A stretch of DNA of 12,200 bases from Actinomycetales bacterium (lineage in GTDB: Bacteria; Actinomycetota; Actinomycetes; Propionibacteriales; Nocardioidaceae). The notes under the pieces are model-generated. The model worked only from the letters and a program-made list of their open reading frames with translations, was not told the DNA's origin and did no database searches. Positions 1 through 5,902 of this stretch are shown piece after piece; within the stretch, counting starts at the first letter, position 1, and each line of letters begins with the position of its first letter. The translations under genes and the position numbers were made by a program. The stretch is from contig JAAZCT010000297.1 in the NCBI GenBank assembly GCA_012513165.1, positions 1 through 12,200 on the forward strand, written 5' to 3'.

Positions 1-884
1 ATATAACTCAACGCCCCTGTCGAGTTCGGGTCGTAGGTAATGATCGTCTGTTGATAACCCGGAGCTTCACTGATCCGAACTGATCGTGGAATTGCTGTCT
101 TTAGCACCCGCTTGCCAAAGTGTGCGCGCACTTCCGAGGCTACACTTGAGGAAAGATTGGTTCGTGCGTCGTGCATCGTCAAGAGAATCGTGGAGACATC
201 TAGTTCCGGGTTGAGGTGTTCTTGGACCAATTCGATATTGCGCAAGAGTTGGCTGAGTCCCTCCAATGCGTAGTACTCGCACTGGATCGGAATGAGGACC
301 TCGCGAGCGCCAACCATGGCATTCACCGTCAGGAGTCCGAGCGACGGGGGACAATCAATAAATACGTAGTCGATGTCTGCCCCGGCCTCCGATGCCAAGT
401 GTTTGTCAATTGCATCCCGCAACTTCCGTTCGCGGCTATAGGCCGTCACAAGTTCAATTTCAGCACCAGCCAGATCGATAGTGGCCGGCACTACCGCCAA
501 CTCTGGTATATCCGGGCTGTACTGCACGACACTTTGGATCGAGACCCCGTCGAGCAGTACCTCGTAAGTGCCTGCCGTACCTGCGGCATGGGGGATGCCT
601 GCGGCCGTCGAAGCGTTTCCTTGTGGATCCAGGTCGATCAATAAGACTTTCAAGCCGCGTGTCGCCATCGCTGCTGCCAAATTCACTGATGTTGTGGTTT
701 TGCCAACGCCACCCTTCTGATTCGCGACAACGAAAGTCCTTGGAGAGGATGGGTGTTTGAAGGTGCGTGCCCCAGAAACCCGTCGCATCAGGTCCACGTG
801 ATCGAGAGCTTGCGTTGAAAGCGGCGTGGGGGCACCCATGGGTTGATCCCCTTCCGCGTAGTCCGCTGCTGTGGGTGTGTTCAT
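1..884 (-). CDS. parA: ParA chromosome-partition ATPase, 3' end cut by window edge
   Basis: ParA-family ATPase that works with ParB bound at parS to move newly replicated origins apart. About 294 codons are visible; the frame is still open at base 1, so the C-terminus and the expected parB lie outside. The deviant Walker A box KGGVGKTT is at residues 57-64 (signature Lys57 and P-loop Lys62), followed by [12 protein letters not shown] and later [10 protein letters not shown]. The last visible stretch, [10 protein letters not shown] then [11 protein letters not shown], is typical of chromosomal ParA (Soj). The start is ATG at 884-882, preceded by a strong GGGGGAG ribosome site. An N-terminal extension of about 50 residues before the ATPase fold is poorly conserved; internal Met16 and Met33 are weaker alternative starts. 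It is last of the minus-strand genes here, 142 bp after rsmG, with a perfect parS site just upstream. Family identity is certain from motifs; the chromosomal role is inferred from the parS and oriC context. Confidence 0.96.
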   Translation of the reverse strand, partial: MNTPTAADYAEGDQPMGAPTPLSTQALDHVDLMRRVSGARTFKHPSSPRTFVVANQKGGVGKTTTSVNLAAAMATRGLKVLLIDLDPQGNASTAAGIPHAAGTAGTYEVLLDGVSIQSVVQYSPDIPELAVVPATIDLAGAEIELVTAYSRERKLRDAIDKHLASEAGADIDYVFIDCPPSLGLLTVNAMVGAREVLIPIQCEYYALEGLSQLLRNIELVQEHLNPELDVSTILLTMHDARTNLSSSVASEVRAHFGKRVLKTAIPRSVRISEAPGYQQTIITYDPNSTGALSY

Positions 885-1026
885 AAGCTCTTTCTCCCCC
901 TGTTTCACGTGAAACATCGTACAACTAATGATGACCTTCTAAGATCACAGTCCGAGAAAAGATGGAACGATCACGCTTGGATCTCTACAAAGTAACCGCG
1001 ATGCCACACACGGAATGCAGACGAGC
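885..1026 (-). promoter_or_regulatory. rsmG-parA intergenic region, possible parA promoter
   Basis: This is a 142-bp gap in an otherwise tightly packed minus-strand cluster, long enough for a separate parA promoter. Read on the minus strand, a TACGAT hexamer (minus 10-like) sits immediately before the parS palindrome. No convincing minus 35 element is seen 17 bp upstream of it. No terminator-like hairpin with a T run follows rsmG, so read-through from the upstream operon is also possible. The promoter assignment is weak; the long gap and the parS site are facts of the sequence. Confidence 0.3.
901..916. promoter_or_regulatory. parS: parS site 1 (ParB-binding centromere)
   Basis: A perfect 16-bp palindrome, TGTTTCACGTGAAACA, identical to the consensus parS bound by chromosomal ParB proteins. 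It lies 17 bp upstream of the parA start codon and would be within or next to the parA promoter or leader. ParB bound here could therefore also influence parA transcription (inference). Confidence 0.95.
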
Positions 1027-1644
1027 CTATTTCTTATTGATCTCGACCATCGTGACGTCCATACTCGCATCCCCGGGAAACGCATACTGGACAATGGCTA
1101 CATCGCCGGCGCCTAAGCGCGCGAGCGTACTTCTGGATTTGGCAACCTCGTCGGCTGCTGACTGCCCTTTCATCGCGAGGAACCTGCCTCCCTGCTTCAC
1201 CAAAGGCATGCACCAATTGCTGAGTTTAGGGAGAGCCGCCACAGCCCGCGCCGTGACGACGTCAAAGGTTTCATCTACATCTTCGGCGCGCGATCGGAGC
1301 ACGGTAACGTTCGAGAGGCTCAGCGAGTCAGCGACTTCCTGTAGGAAGGTCGATCGACGCAAAAGTGGTTCAATCAATGTCACCTGAAGATCAGGACGAG
1401 CAATGGCCCACACTAATCCAGGTAACCCGGCACCCGAACCCACGTCGGCAACTGTTGCGTTGAGAGGCACGCTGGGCAGCATCAGAGCTGAATTGATGAT
1501 GTGACGTTCCCACAAACGCTCGGTTTCACGAGGACCAATGAGTCCACGCTCAACACCCTGGCTCGACAACAGATCGGCGTATCGCTCCATAAGGGGGAGT
1601 TGCTCACCGAAAACCTCTAGCTGTGTTTCACGTGAAACACTCAC
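1027..1644 (-). CDS. rsmG: RsmG, 16S rRNA (guanine-527-N7) methyltransferase
   Basis: Cytoplasmic S-adenosylmethionine-dependent enzyme that makes m7G527 in 16S rRNA (formerly GidB). The protein has 205 residues, the usual family size. The SAM-binding motif VADVGSGAGLPG is at about residues 65-76, after the family signature IGPRE at 36-40 and the RHIINSALM segment. Later family motifs TARAVAALPKL (131-141) and FLAMKG (155-160) are present. The start is GTG at 1644-1642, whose bases overlap the TGA stop of jag (1643-1641) as GTGA, so translation is probably coupled. Codons 2-7 (Ser-Val-Ser-Arg-Glu-Thr) are encoded by a perfect parS site, so this stretch carries protein code and centromere function together. 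In other bacteria, loss of RsmG gives low-level streptomycin resistance (family knowledge). Identification is firm. Confidence 0.96.
   Translation of the reverse strand: MSVSRETQLEVFGEQLPLMERYADLLSSQGVERGLIGPRETERLWERHIINSALMLPSVPLNATVADVGSGAGLPGLVWAIARPDLQVTLIEPLLRRSTFLQEVADSLSLSNVTVLRSRAEDVDETFDVVTARAVAALPKLSNWCMPLVKQGGRFLAMKGQSAADEVAKSRSTLARLGAGDVAIVQYAFPGDASMDVTMVEINKK
1624..1639. promoter_or_regulatory. parS: parS site 2, inside the rsmG coding start
   Basis: A second perfect TGTTTCACGTGAAACA palindrome, 723 bp from the first measured start to start. It lies wholly inside the beginning of rsmG, five bases after the first base of its GTG start codon in reading direction. A 16-base perfect match is very unlikely by chance, and two exact copies near oriC fit the usual clustering of parS sites around the origin. 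Confidence 0.95.
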
Positions 1645-2120
1645 TCCGCATCATCACCGGATCCACGCGATATCACCACATGCCGGTCCGCGCCTGCGCC
1701 TTCTGAGCCGCTCGCCAATCCAGCAGCAGCCACCAGATCGTGAACAACCTTGCGTTCAAAAGCATTCATCGGAGCTAAATGAGTTGGTTCGCCCGACGTG
1801 TTGACTGCCGCGATCGCCACGTTCGCAGCGTCCGCGGCCGCTTTCCTGCGCTCGACGCGGAAACCATCGATGTCTAACATGATCCGACTGCGTTCGCCTG
1901 TTTCGCGATACACGGCCAAGCGAGTCAACTCCTGTAGGGCGTCGAGGGTTTCACCGTCGCTACCCACAAGATGAGAATTGTCGCCACCAACGATCGCCAC
2001 TGAAGCGCGATTTCCGTCGACGTCGATATCAATGTCACCGTCGAGATCAGCAATATTCAAGAGTTCTTCGAGAAAATCCGCGGCGATATCGCCTTCTTTT
2101 TCGAGATCTGTTTCAGACAT
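1641..2120 (-). CDS. jag: Jag/KhpB (EloR) single-stranded nucleic-acid-binding protein with KH and R3H domains
   Basis: RNA-binding protein usually encoded beside yidC; homologues (KhpB/EloR) act in cell elongation and division in Gram-positive bacteria. It has 159 residues. The N-terminus is acidic (rich in Asp and Glu to about residue 36). A KH-like domain spans about residues 37-110, with the GSDG loop at 53-56 standing for the KH GxxG motif. The R3H domain at the C-terminus carries the Arg-x-x-x-His pair at R123 and H127 in FERKVVHDLV. The separate N-terminal Jag_N domain of firmicute homologues is absent, as I recall for actinobacterial members. The ATG start at 2120 is preceded by an AGGAG site; the yidC stop lies 10 bp upstream. 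The 3' end overlaps the rsmG start. The family is clear; the physiological role here is inferred. Confidence 0.93.
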   Translation of the reverse strand: MSETDLEKEGDIAADFLEELLNIADLDGDIDIDVDGNRASVAIVGGDNSHLVGSDGETLDALQELTRLAVYRETGERSRIMLDIDGFRVERRKAAADAANVAIAAVNTSGEPTHLAPMNAFERKVVHDLVAAAGLASGSEGAGADRHVVISRGSGDDAE

Positions 2121-2130
2121 TTATTAGCTC

Positions 2131-3102
2131 CTACTTCTCGGGCGGGTTGGGTTTCTTCCCACCCTGATTCTTGCGCCGCTGATCGCGGCTCTGGGACTTT
2201 GGTTGGTTTCGAACCGGAGGTTTAGCTTCGGCTTCGGGATCCTTGGCGAGCGGGTCGACGATTACGTCCTTGCCCTTCTTACGATCACGCTCCTGCTTCG
2301 CCGTGAAGGCCGGAGTGCCGGGAGATGGGTTCGCCCGAATCACGTAGAACTGCTGACCCATCGTCCAGAGGTTTGAAACGGTCCAATAGACCAAGACACC
2401 GAGCGGGCACATCACGCCGGAAATCGCAAACACACCGGGCAGCATGTAAAGCAGCATCTTCTGCTGTTGCGCGAATGGACCGTTGAGAGATTCAGGAGGC
2501 ATGTTCTTTGCCATCAACTGTTTCTGCGTTAAGAACTGCGTCGCACTCATCGCAATAACCATGGCCATCGCAATAATCTTGGTCTCGAGGTGATCGCTTG
2601 ACATGAACGTGTCGGCAATCTTGCCGCCCATCCATGCAGCATTCTGCAAGGACTCAGCGTCCGCGGCGGTCAAGAAGCCTTTCGCACCGTCTGCACCCAA
2701 GCGCGCGGCACGTTCGATCACCCTAAACAAGGCGAAGAAGATCGGCATCTGCACCAAGATCGGAAGACAGGAGGAGAAGGGGTTCGTTCCAGAATCCTGG
2801 AAAAGCTTCATCTGTTCTTGGGCGAACTTTTCGCGATCATGTCCGTACTTCTTACGGAGTTCGGCCAACTGAGGTTGAATCATCTGCATATTTCGGCTGG
2901 CTTTGATCTGCTTTACAAAGAGCGGGATCAGCATGGCACGAATTGGCACGGTCAGCCCGACGATCGAGAGCGCCCACGACCAACCCGAATTCGGGTCGAG
3001 CCAGATCGAGAAGAAGTTGTGCCAAAGCAGAACAACTCCCGACACCGCGTAATAGAGCGGCGTCATGATCATTCCGCCGATATCACTTAAAAAGTCGAAC
3101 AT
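2131..3102 (-). CDS. yidC: YidC/Oxa1-type membrane protein insertase
   Basis: Inserts and folds membrane proteins, alone or with the Sec translocon, in the cytoplasmic membrane. The protein has 323 residues, the short Gram-positive form without the large periplasmic domain. Hydrophobic segments lie at roughly residues 12-30, 44-62, 112-130, 168-190 and 210-245. The conserved positive charge in the hydrophilic groove is R55 in VPIRAMLIP. The cytoplasmic hairpin that follows (SRNMQMIQPQLAELRKKYG) and the NPFSSCLPILVQMPIFFALF segment are typical. The C-terminal tail of about 55 residues is strongly basic and proline-rich, the kind of tail that contacts ribosomes. No lipobox cysteine is seen near the N-terminus. 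The ATG start at 3102 follows an AGGGAG site. It sits between yidD and jag in the usual order. Confidence 0.96.
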   Translation of the reverse strand: MFDFLSDIGGMIMTPLYYAVSGVVLLWHNFFSIWLDPNSGWSWALSIVGLTVPIRAMLIPLFVKQIKASRNMQMIQPQLAELRKKYGHDREKFAQEQMKLFQDSGTNPFSSCLPILVQMPIFFALFRVIERAARLGADGAKGFLTAADAESLQNAAWMGGKIADTFMSSDHLETKIIAMAMVIAMSATQFLTQKQLMAKNMPPESLNGPFAQQQKMLLYMLPGVFAISGVMCPLGVLVYWTVSNLWTMGQQFYVIRANPSPGTPAFTAKQERDRKKGKDVIVDPLAKDPEAEAKPPVRNQPKSQSRDQRRKNQGGKKPNPPEK

Positions 3103-3126
3103 GACTCTCCCTAGTACTTCTGCGCT

Positions 3127-3354
3127 CTACACGCCGGTAGTTGGTGGGGGTACGGGATCAATCCCGCCCTTCGACCATGGATGGCAACGGCCTAACCGCT
3201 TCAGAGCCAACCATGCTCCTTTGAATGATCCATGAGTTTGAATCGACTCCAAAGCGTACGAAGAACAACTTGGATAAAACTTACAGACTTCGCCATACAG
3301 CGGGCTGACAACTGCTCGATATACCTTCAAGATACCGATCAATAGGTACTTCAT
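3127..3354 (-). CDS. yidD: YidD, membrane protein insertion efficiency factor
   Basis: Small membrane-associated protein thought to help YidC and Sec insertion. It has 75 residues, with an amphipathic N-terminus (MKYLLIGILKVYRAVVSPLYG) and the family core CKFYPSCSSYALES at residues 24-37. The conserved Trp-x-x-x-x-Arg-x-x-Arg-Cys-His-Pro-Trp segment ends at residue 60, followed by GGIDPVP. Cys24, Cys30 and Cys57 match the family cysteines. Its ATG overlaps the rnpA TGA as ATGA (3354-3351), with no strong ribosome site of its own, which suggests coupling to rnpA. yidC follows 24 bp downstream. Confidence 0.95.
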   Translation of the reverse strand: MKYLLIGILKVYRAVVSPLYGEVCKFYPSCSSYALESIQTHGSFKGAWLALKRLGRCHPWSKGGIDPVPPPTTGV

Positions 3355-3701
3355 CGTCGGAGTTTTTCGTGCGCCTTGCCGAGGCCTGCCGCAATCTCTT
3401 GTTCCAGTTGCGAATATGTTGAATCAGCCGATGTCGCAAGTGCGCGAATAACCAGGCGATGCCCGGTAGATAAATCACTCAGCGGAGCAACCACGGCATG
3501 GCGCAATCTGCGCTTTACCCGGTTACGCACCACGGCATTTCCCACAGCTTTAGACACGACAAAACCGACGGATGTCGTGTCCGTCGGCGTTGAAGCGTCA
3601 CTGAGGTGAACAACAAGATCGGATTGAACTGCCTTGGCACCATAACGAATAGTGGTGCGAAAAGCGTCACCGTCACGCATCCTGTGTGCGGCCGGCAACA
3701 T
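3351..3701 (-). CDS. rnpA: RnpA, protein component of ribonuclease P
   Basis: Protein subunit that assists the catalytic RNA of RNase P in trimming the 5' ends of pre-tRNAs. With the ATG start at 3701 it has 116 residues, starting MLPAAHRM as in actinobacterial relatives. The signature segment VRNRVKRRLRH carries the RNR motif, preceded by VGFVVSKAVGNAVV. The reading frame also has a TTG at 3710 that overlaps the rpmH TGA as TTGA and would add three residues. I prefer the ATG because it matches the usual family N-terminus, but overlap starts are common, so this is not settled. No clear ribosome site is seen for either start; coupling to rpmH translation is likely. The 3' end overlaps yidD by 4 bp. 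Confidence 0.93.
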   Translation of the reverse strand: MLPAAHRMRDGDAFRTTIRYGAKAVQSDLVVHLSDASTPTDTTSVGFVVSKAVGNAVVRNRVKRRLRHAVVAPLSDLSTGHRLVIRALATSADSTYSQLEQEIAAGLGKAHEKLRR

Positions 3702-3706
3702 AAGGA

Positions 3707-3844
3707 TCAAGCCGAGATGTTGGTGCGACCCTTGCGGCGACGGTTTGCCAAGATCGTGCGTCCTGCGCGCGTGCGCATACGGAGACGGAAACCATGCTTC
3801 TTGGCACGGCGACGGTTATTTGGTTGGAACGTGCGCTTGCTCAC
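3707..3844 (-). CDS. rpmH: Ribosomal protein L34 (bL34)
   Basis: The small, highly basic large-subunit ribosomal protein. It has 45 residues starting (V/M)[19 protein letters not shown] and ending [11 protein letters not shown]. The L34 hallmark is the KRTFQPN start followed by the Arg/Lys-rich [13 protein letters not shown] segment. The start is GTG at 3844-3842, with an AAGGA ribosome site 8 nt upstream. It is the first gene of the minus-strand operon, next to the dnaA-side intergenic region, as in most bacteria. A GC-rich hairpin (3867-3885) lies in its leader. Confidence 0.96.
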   Translation of the reverse strand: MSKRTFQPNNRRRAKKHGFRLRMRTRAGRTILANRRRKGRTNISA

Positions 3845-3866
3845 TGGGAAATCCTTCGTGAATGAT

Positions 3867-3885
3867 GTGGCCGGATCTCGGCCAC
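3867..3885 (-). other. GC-rich hairpin in the rpmH 5' leader
   Basis: A perfect 7-bp inverted repeat, GTGGCCG then 5 bases then CGGCCAC, lies about 11 bp upstream of the rpmH ribosome site. No T run follows on either strand, so it does not look like an intrinsic terminator. It may affect leader RNA folding or stability; no function can be assigned from sequence. Confidence 0.5.
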
Positions 3886-3948
3886 CGCCAGCCCGCGAAA
3901 GGTAATATCACGAGCGTGCGGCGGTCGTTATTCGTGCTGGACCCAACA

Positions 3949-3978
3949 ACGCTACGCGCAAATCGCGGGCCCGGTCAA
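3949..3978 (-). promoter_or_regulatory. Candidate promoter for the rpmH operon
   Basis: On the minus strand, TTGACC (3978-3973) is followed after 18 bp by TAGCGT (3954-3949). This is a fair sigma-70-type promoter pointing to rpmH, about 105 bp before its start codon. Judged by eye only; the minus 35 matches consensus at five of six positions and the minus 10 is moderate. Confidence 0.4.
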
Positions 3979-4047
3979 ACTGACCCAAACATTCTCTCAA
4001 ATCCTAAATATCTTGCCCTGCTTGACCGACTCGCCGAACAAATCGAA

Positions 4048-4077
4048 AATGCTTCCAGAATCGCTTGTGGAAGCATT
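4048..4077. other. 10-bp perfect inverted repeat upstream of dnaA
   Basis: AATGCTTCCA (4048-4057) and TGGAAGCATT (4068-4077) are exact reverse complements around a 10-base loop. On the minus strand the stem is followed by TTCGATTTGTT, a weakly U-rich tail, so it could end antisense transcription coming from dnaA. On the plus strand no T run follows. It could equally be an operator or an origin structure. Confidence 0.55.
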
Positions 4078-4094
4078 CCATAGGCTGCTAGCGT
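4065..4094 (+). promoter_or_regulatory. Weak candidate dnaA promoter
   Basis: TTGTGG (4065-4070), 18 bp, then TAGCGT (4089-4094). The minus 10 hexamer and the spacing are the same as in the rpmH candidate on the other strand, but the minus 35 is poor. The right arm of the inverted repeat lies across the minus 35 and spacer. A transcript from here would pass through the DnaA boxes before the start codon, fitting autoregulation if real. Confidence 0.25.
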
Positions 4095-4101
4095 CACATA
4101 G

Positions 4102-4165
4102 ATATCCACAGTCACGTCCGTGCGACACCGTAGATTTTGGCAAACAATCCACAACTTGTGGAAAA
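4102..4165. promoter_or_regulatory. DnaA-box-like cluster in front of dnaA
   Basis: Against TTATNCACA, the cluster holds ATATCCACA (4102-4110, one mismatch), CAATCCACA (4145-4153, two) and TTTTCCACA on the minus strand (4165-4157, one). The last two face each other in the near-palindrome TCCACAACTTGTGGA (4148-4162). Such sites before dnaA usually bind DnaA for autoregulation and origin function. Binding is inferred from similarity only. Confidence 0.65.
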
Positions 4166-4227
4166 CTGTGTGAGTAGTTGTGAAAATAGGGATGATTCTC
4201 TAACAGAACGTAAACCTCGCTCGATCG

Positions 4228-4233
4228 AAAGGA
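4228..4233 (+). promoter_or_regulatory. Ribosome binding site that fixes the dnaA start
   Basis: AAAGGA lies 8 nt before the GTG at 4242. No comparable site precedes the TTG at 4137 or the GTGs at 4158 and 4170 of the open frame, so this site supports the 4242 start. Confidence 0.75.
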
Positions 4234-4241
4234 ACCTGTAC

Positions 4242-5705
4242 GTGCCGGATTCAAGCCTCAACTCGGGCCAAGACCTGAAGGTAATCTGGGACAACGCAGT
4301 AAATACTCTTTCACCTGGCGCAAAAGTTTGGGTTTTCGCTGCCGAACCATTGTCTATGCACGATGACATGATCATTGTCGCTGTCAAAGACGAATTGACA
4401 CGATCGCAGCTTGAATCGCGAGTGAGGCCAGCTCTAGAGCAAGCACTTTCAACAGAGTTAGCCAAAGACATCCGGCTGGTCGTCACGATCGATTCACAGC
4501 TCGTCACTGAGCCTAAGAATATAGAGTCTAATCTACAAGTCGACAAATCGACAAAAGATACGGTCGTGGACGCTGAGGATGATTTTGAAGACGATGAAGA
4601 ACTGACACCAAGTTGGGTCAGTAGGTCGACTGCGCCGAACACTCAGGTAAGCCAAGTCAATTTGGCAGAAGCGCGGCTTAACCCCCGATATCAGTTTGAG
4701 AACTTCGTCATCGGATCGTCAAACAGATTCGCTCACGCAGCCGCTGTCGCCGCTGCCGAAGCACCAGGCAAGGCCTACAACCCTTTGGTCATCCACGGCG
4801 ACTCGGGATTAGGCAAAACCCACCTGTTGCATGCCATCGGCCACTACGTCCTGAATCTCTACCCGTCATCACGCGTGCGATACGTCAGTTCGGAAGAGTT
4901 CGTCAACGACGTCATCAATGCAATTGGTGACAATAAGACTCCAGCTCTCCGCAGGAAGTATCGAGAAATCGACGTTCTGTTGGTTGACGATATTCAGTTC
5001 ATTGAGAACAAGGACGCAACTCAAGAGGAGTTCTTCCACACGTTCAATGCGCTTCACAACGAGAACAAGCAGATCGTGATGACCTCCGATCGTCCGCCCT
5101 CAGAACTTAAGACTCTCGAGGATCGTCTGCGTAATCGGTTCTCTTGGGGCCTTCAAACCGAGATGTTACCGCCGGATCTAGAAACCCGTATCGCGATCTT
5201 GCGCAAGAAGGCCGCAGCCGAGCACCTCACCGCTCCGCAAGACGTGTTGGAATTTATCGCCAGCAAAGTCCAACGAAACATCCGTGAACTTGAAGGCGCA
5301 TTAATTCGCGCCACCGCTTACGCCAACTTGAATGGGACCACTGTCGATCTCCAATTGGCGCAAATCGTGCTGAAGGATCTCGTTAGCGAAAGTGACGACA
5401 CTGTAATCACCAGCGGCATGATCATTGCTCAAACCGCGGCGTATTCAGAATTCACCATCGAAGAAATTTGCGGCACCAGCCGTGCTCGTGATCTTGCTTT
5501 GGCTCGACAGATCGCTATGTACCTTTGCCGAGAACTGACTGAACTTTCGCTTCCGCAAATTGCTGAGGAGTTTGGCGGCATGCACCACACCACAGTGATG
5601 CATGCCGAGCGCAAGATTCGCAAACTCATGGCAGAGAAGCACGCTGTGTACAACCAGGTAACCGAACTCACGGCACGAATCCGCCAGCAAGCACGCCAAG
5701 CATGA
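4242..5705 (+). CDS. dnaA: Chromosomal replication initiator DnaA
   Basis: AAA+ ATPase that binds DnaA boxes, melts the origin and helps helicase loading. The GTG at 4242 gives 487 residues and an N-terminus right before domain I (LKVIWDNAVNTLSPGAKVWV), with a good ribosome site. The frame is open back to 4137, but those 35 codons cross DnaA boxes and look non-coding. Domain II is a short acidic linker around residues 110-126. Domain III has Walker A GDSGLGKT (186-193), Walker B VLLVDDIQF with D249 and D250, sensor I IVMTSDRPPSEL and sensor II RNIRELEGALIRATAYA. Domain IV is the DNA-binding helix-turn-helix (ARQIAMYLCRELTELSLPQIAEEFGG). The family signature there is normally RDHTT, but this protein has M447-H448-H449-T450-T451, replacing the conserved Arg-Asp with Met-His. 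His and both Thr are kept, as is the Arg equivalent to E. coli R399 (SRARD). It is divergent from rpmH and followed by the dnaA-dnaN gap. Confidence 0.97.
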   Translation: MPDSSLNSGQDLKVIWDNAVNTLSPGAKVWVFAAEPLSMHDDMIIVAVKDELTRSQLESRVRPALEQALSTELAKDIRLVVTIDSQLVTEPKNIESNLQVDKSTKDTVVDAEDDFEDDEELTPSWVSRSTAPNTQVSQVNLAEARLNPRYQFENFVIGSSNRFAHAAAVAAAEAPGKAYNPLVIHGDSGLGKTHLLHAIGHYVLNLYPSSRVRYVSSEEFVNDVINAIGDNKTPALRRKYREIDVLLVDDIQFIENKDATQEEFFHTFNALHNENKQIVMTSDRPPSELKTLEDRLRNRFSWGLQTEMLPPDLETRIAILRKKAAAEHLTAPQDVLEFIASKVQRNIRELEGALIRATAYANLNGTTVDLQLAQIVLKDLVSESDDTVITSGMIIAQTAAYSEFTIEEICGTSRARDLALARQIAMYLCRELTELSLPQIAEEFGGMHHTTVMHAERKIRKLMAEKHAVYNQVTELTARIRQQARQA

Positions 5706-5864
5706 CCACGCATCAATGCACAGCCTGCGGATCAACCTGTGCACAAGTGGGACGAACCCGTGGATTAACGCGACGAGAATGTGAACGTTCTGTGACATAC
5801 ACGAAGCCATCCACAGACACACGTGTGAACCTGCGGGTAACATTCACAGACAGTCCACAAGCAC

Positions 5865-5897
5865 AAACGCGACTATCTCAAGCGAAAACGCGATTAT
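5865..5897 (+). repeat. Two 12-bp direct repeats 21 bp apart in the oriC region
   Basis: AAACGCGACTAT (5865-5876) and AAACGCGATTAT (5886-5897) differ at one base and start 21 bp apart, close to two helical turns. The second copy runs into the exact DnaA box. They could place proteins on one face of the DNA; no known motif is claimed. Confidence 0.6.
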
Positions 5898-5902
5898 GCA
5901 CA
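5894..5902 (+). promoter_or_regulatory. DnaA box, exact consensus match
   Basis: TTATGCACA fits TTATNCACA at every defined position. It directly abuts a weaker box, CAATCCACA (5903-5911), giving two head-to-tail 9-mers without a spacer. Confidence 0.8.

Larger units (their letters stand above)
3845..4241. other. rpmH-dnaA intergenic region (upstream part of the origin region)
   Basis: A 397-bp non-coding gap between the divergent rpmH and dnaA. From left to right it holds the rpmH leader hairpin, a candidate rpmH promoter, a 10-bp-stem hairpin at 4048-4077, a weak candidate dnaA promoter, and DnaA-box-like sites between 4102 and 4165. The stretch 3886-3948 shows nothing I can name. Divergent promoters plus DnaA sites suit dnaA autoregulation and the upstream half of a bipartite origin (inference). 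Confidence 0.7.

Noticed and set aside
460-924. 154-codon minus-strand open frame overlapping parA
   Set aside because: It is another frame of the parA gene. The correct frame gives KGGVGKTT and other ParA motifs, while this one gives no recognisable protein.
962-1387. 141-codon plus-strand open frame over rsmG
   Set aside because: It is a shadow of rsmG, which carries clear SAM-binding motifs on the minus strand.
1519-1540. Possible third parS in rsmG (GGTTTCACGAGGACC)
   Set aside because: Only the left half fits TGTTTCACGTGAAACA; the right half has several mismatches.
1898-1915. parS-like CTGTTTCGCGATACAC in jag
   Set aside because: The centre and right arm differ from the parS palindrome at too many positions.
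4137-4241. 35-codon upstream extension of dnaA from a TTG
   Set aside because: It has no ribosome site, its codons cross DnaA-box-like sequences, and the GTG at 4242 has AAAGGA at 8 nt and starts just before domain I.
4112-4642. 176-codon open frame antisense to dnaA
   Set aside because: It is a Ser-rich shadow of the dnaA start with no domain and no ribosome site that stands out.
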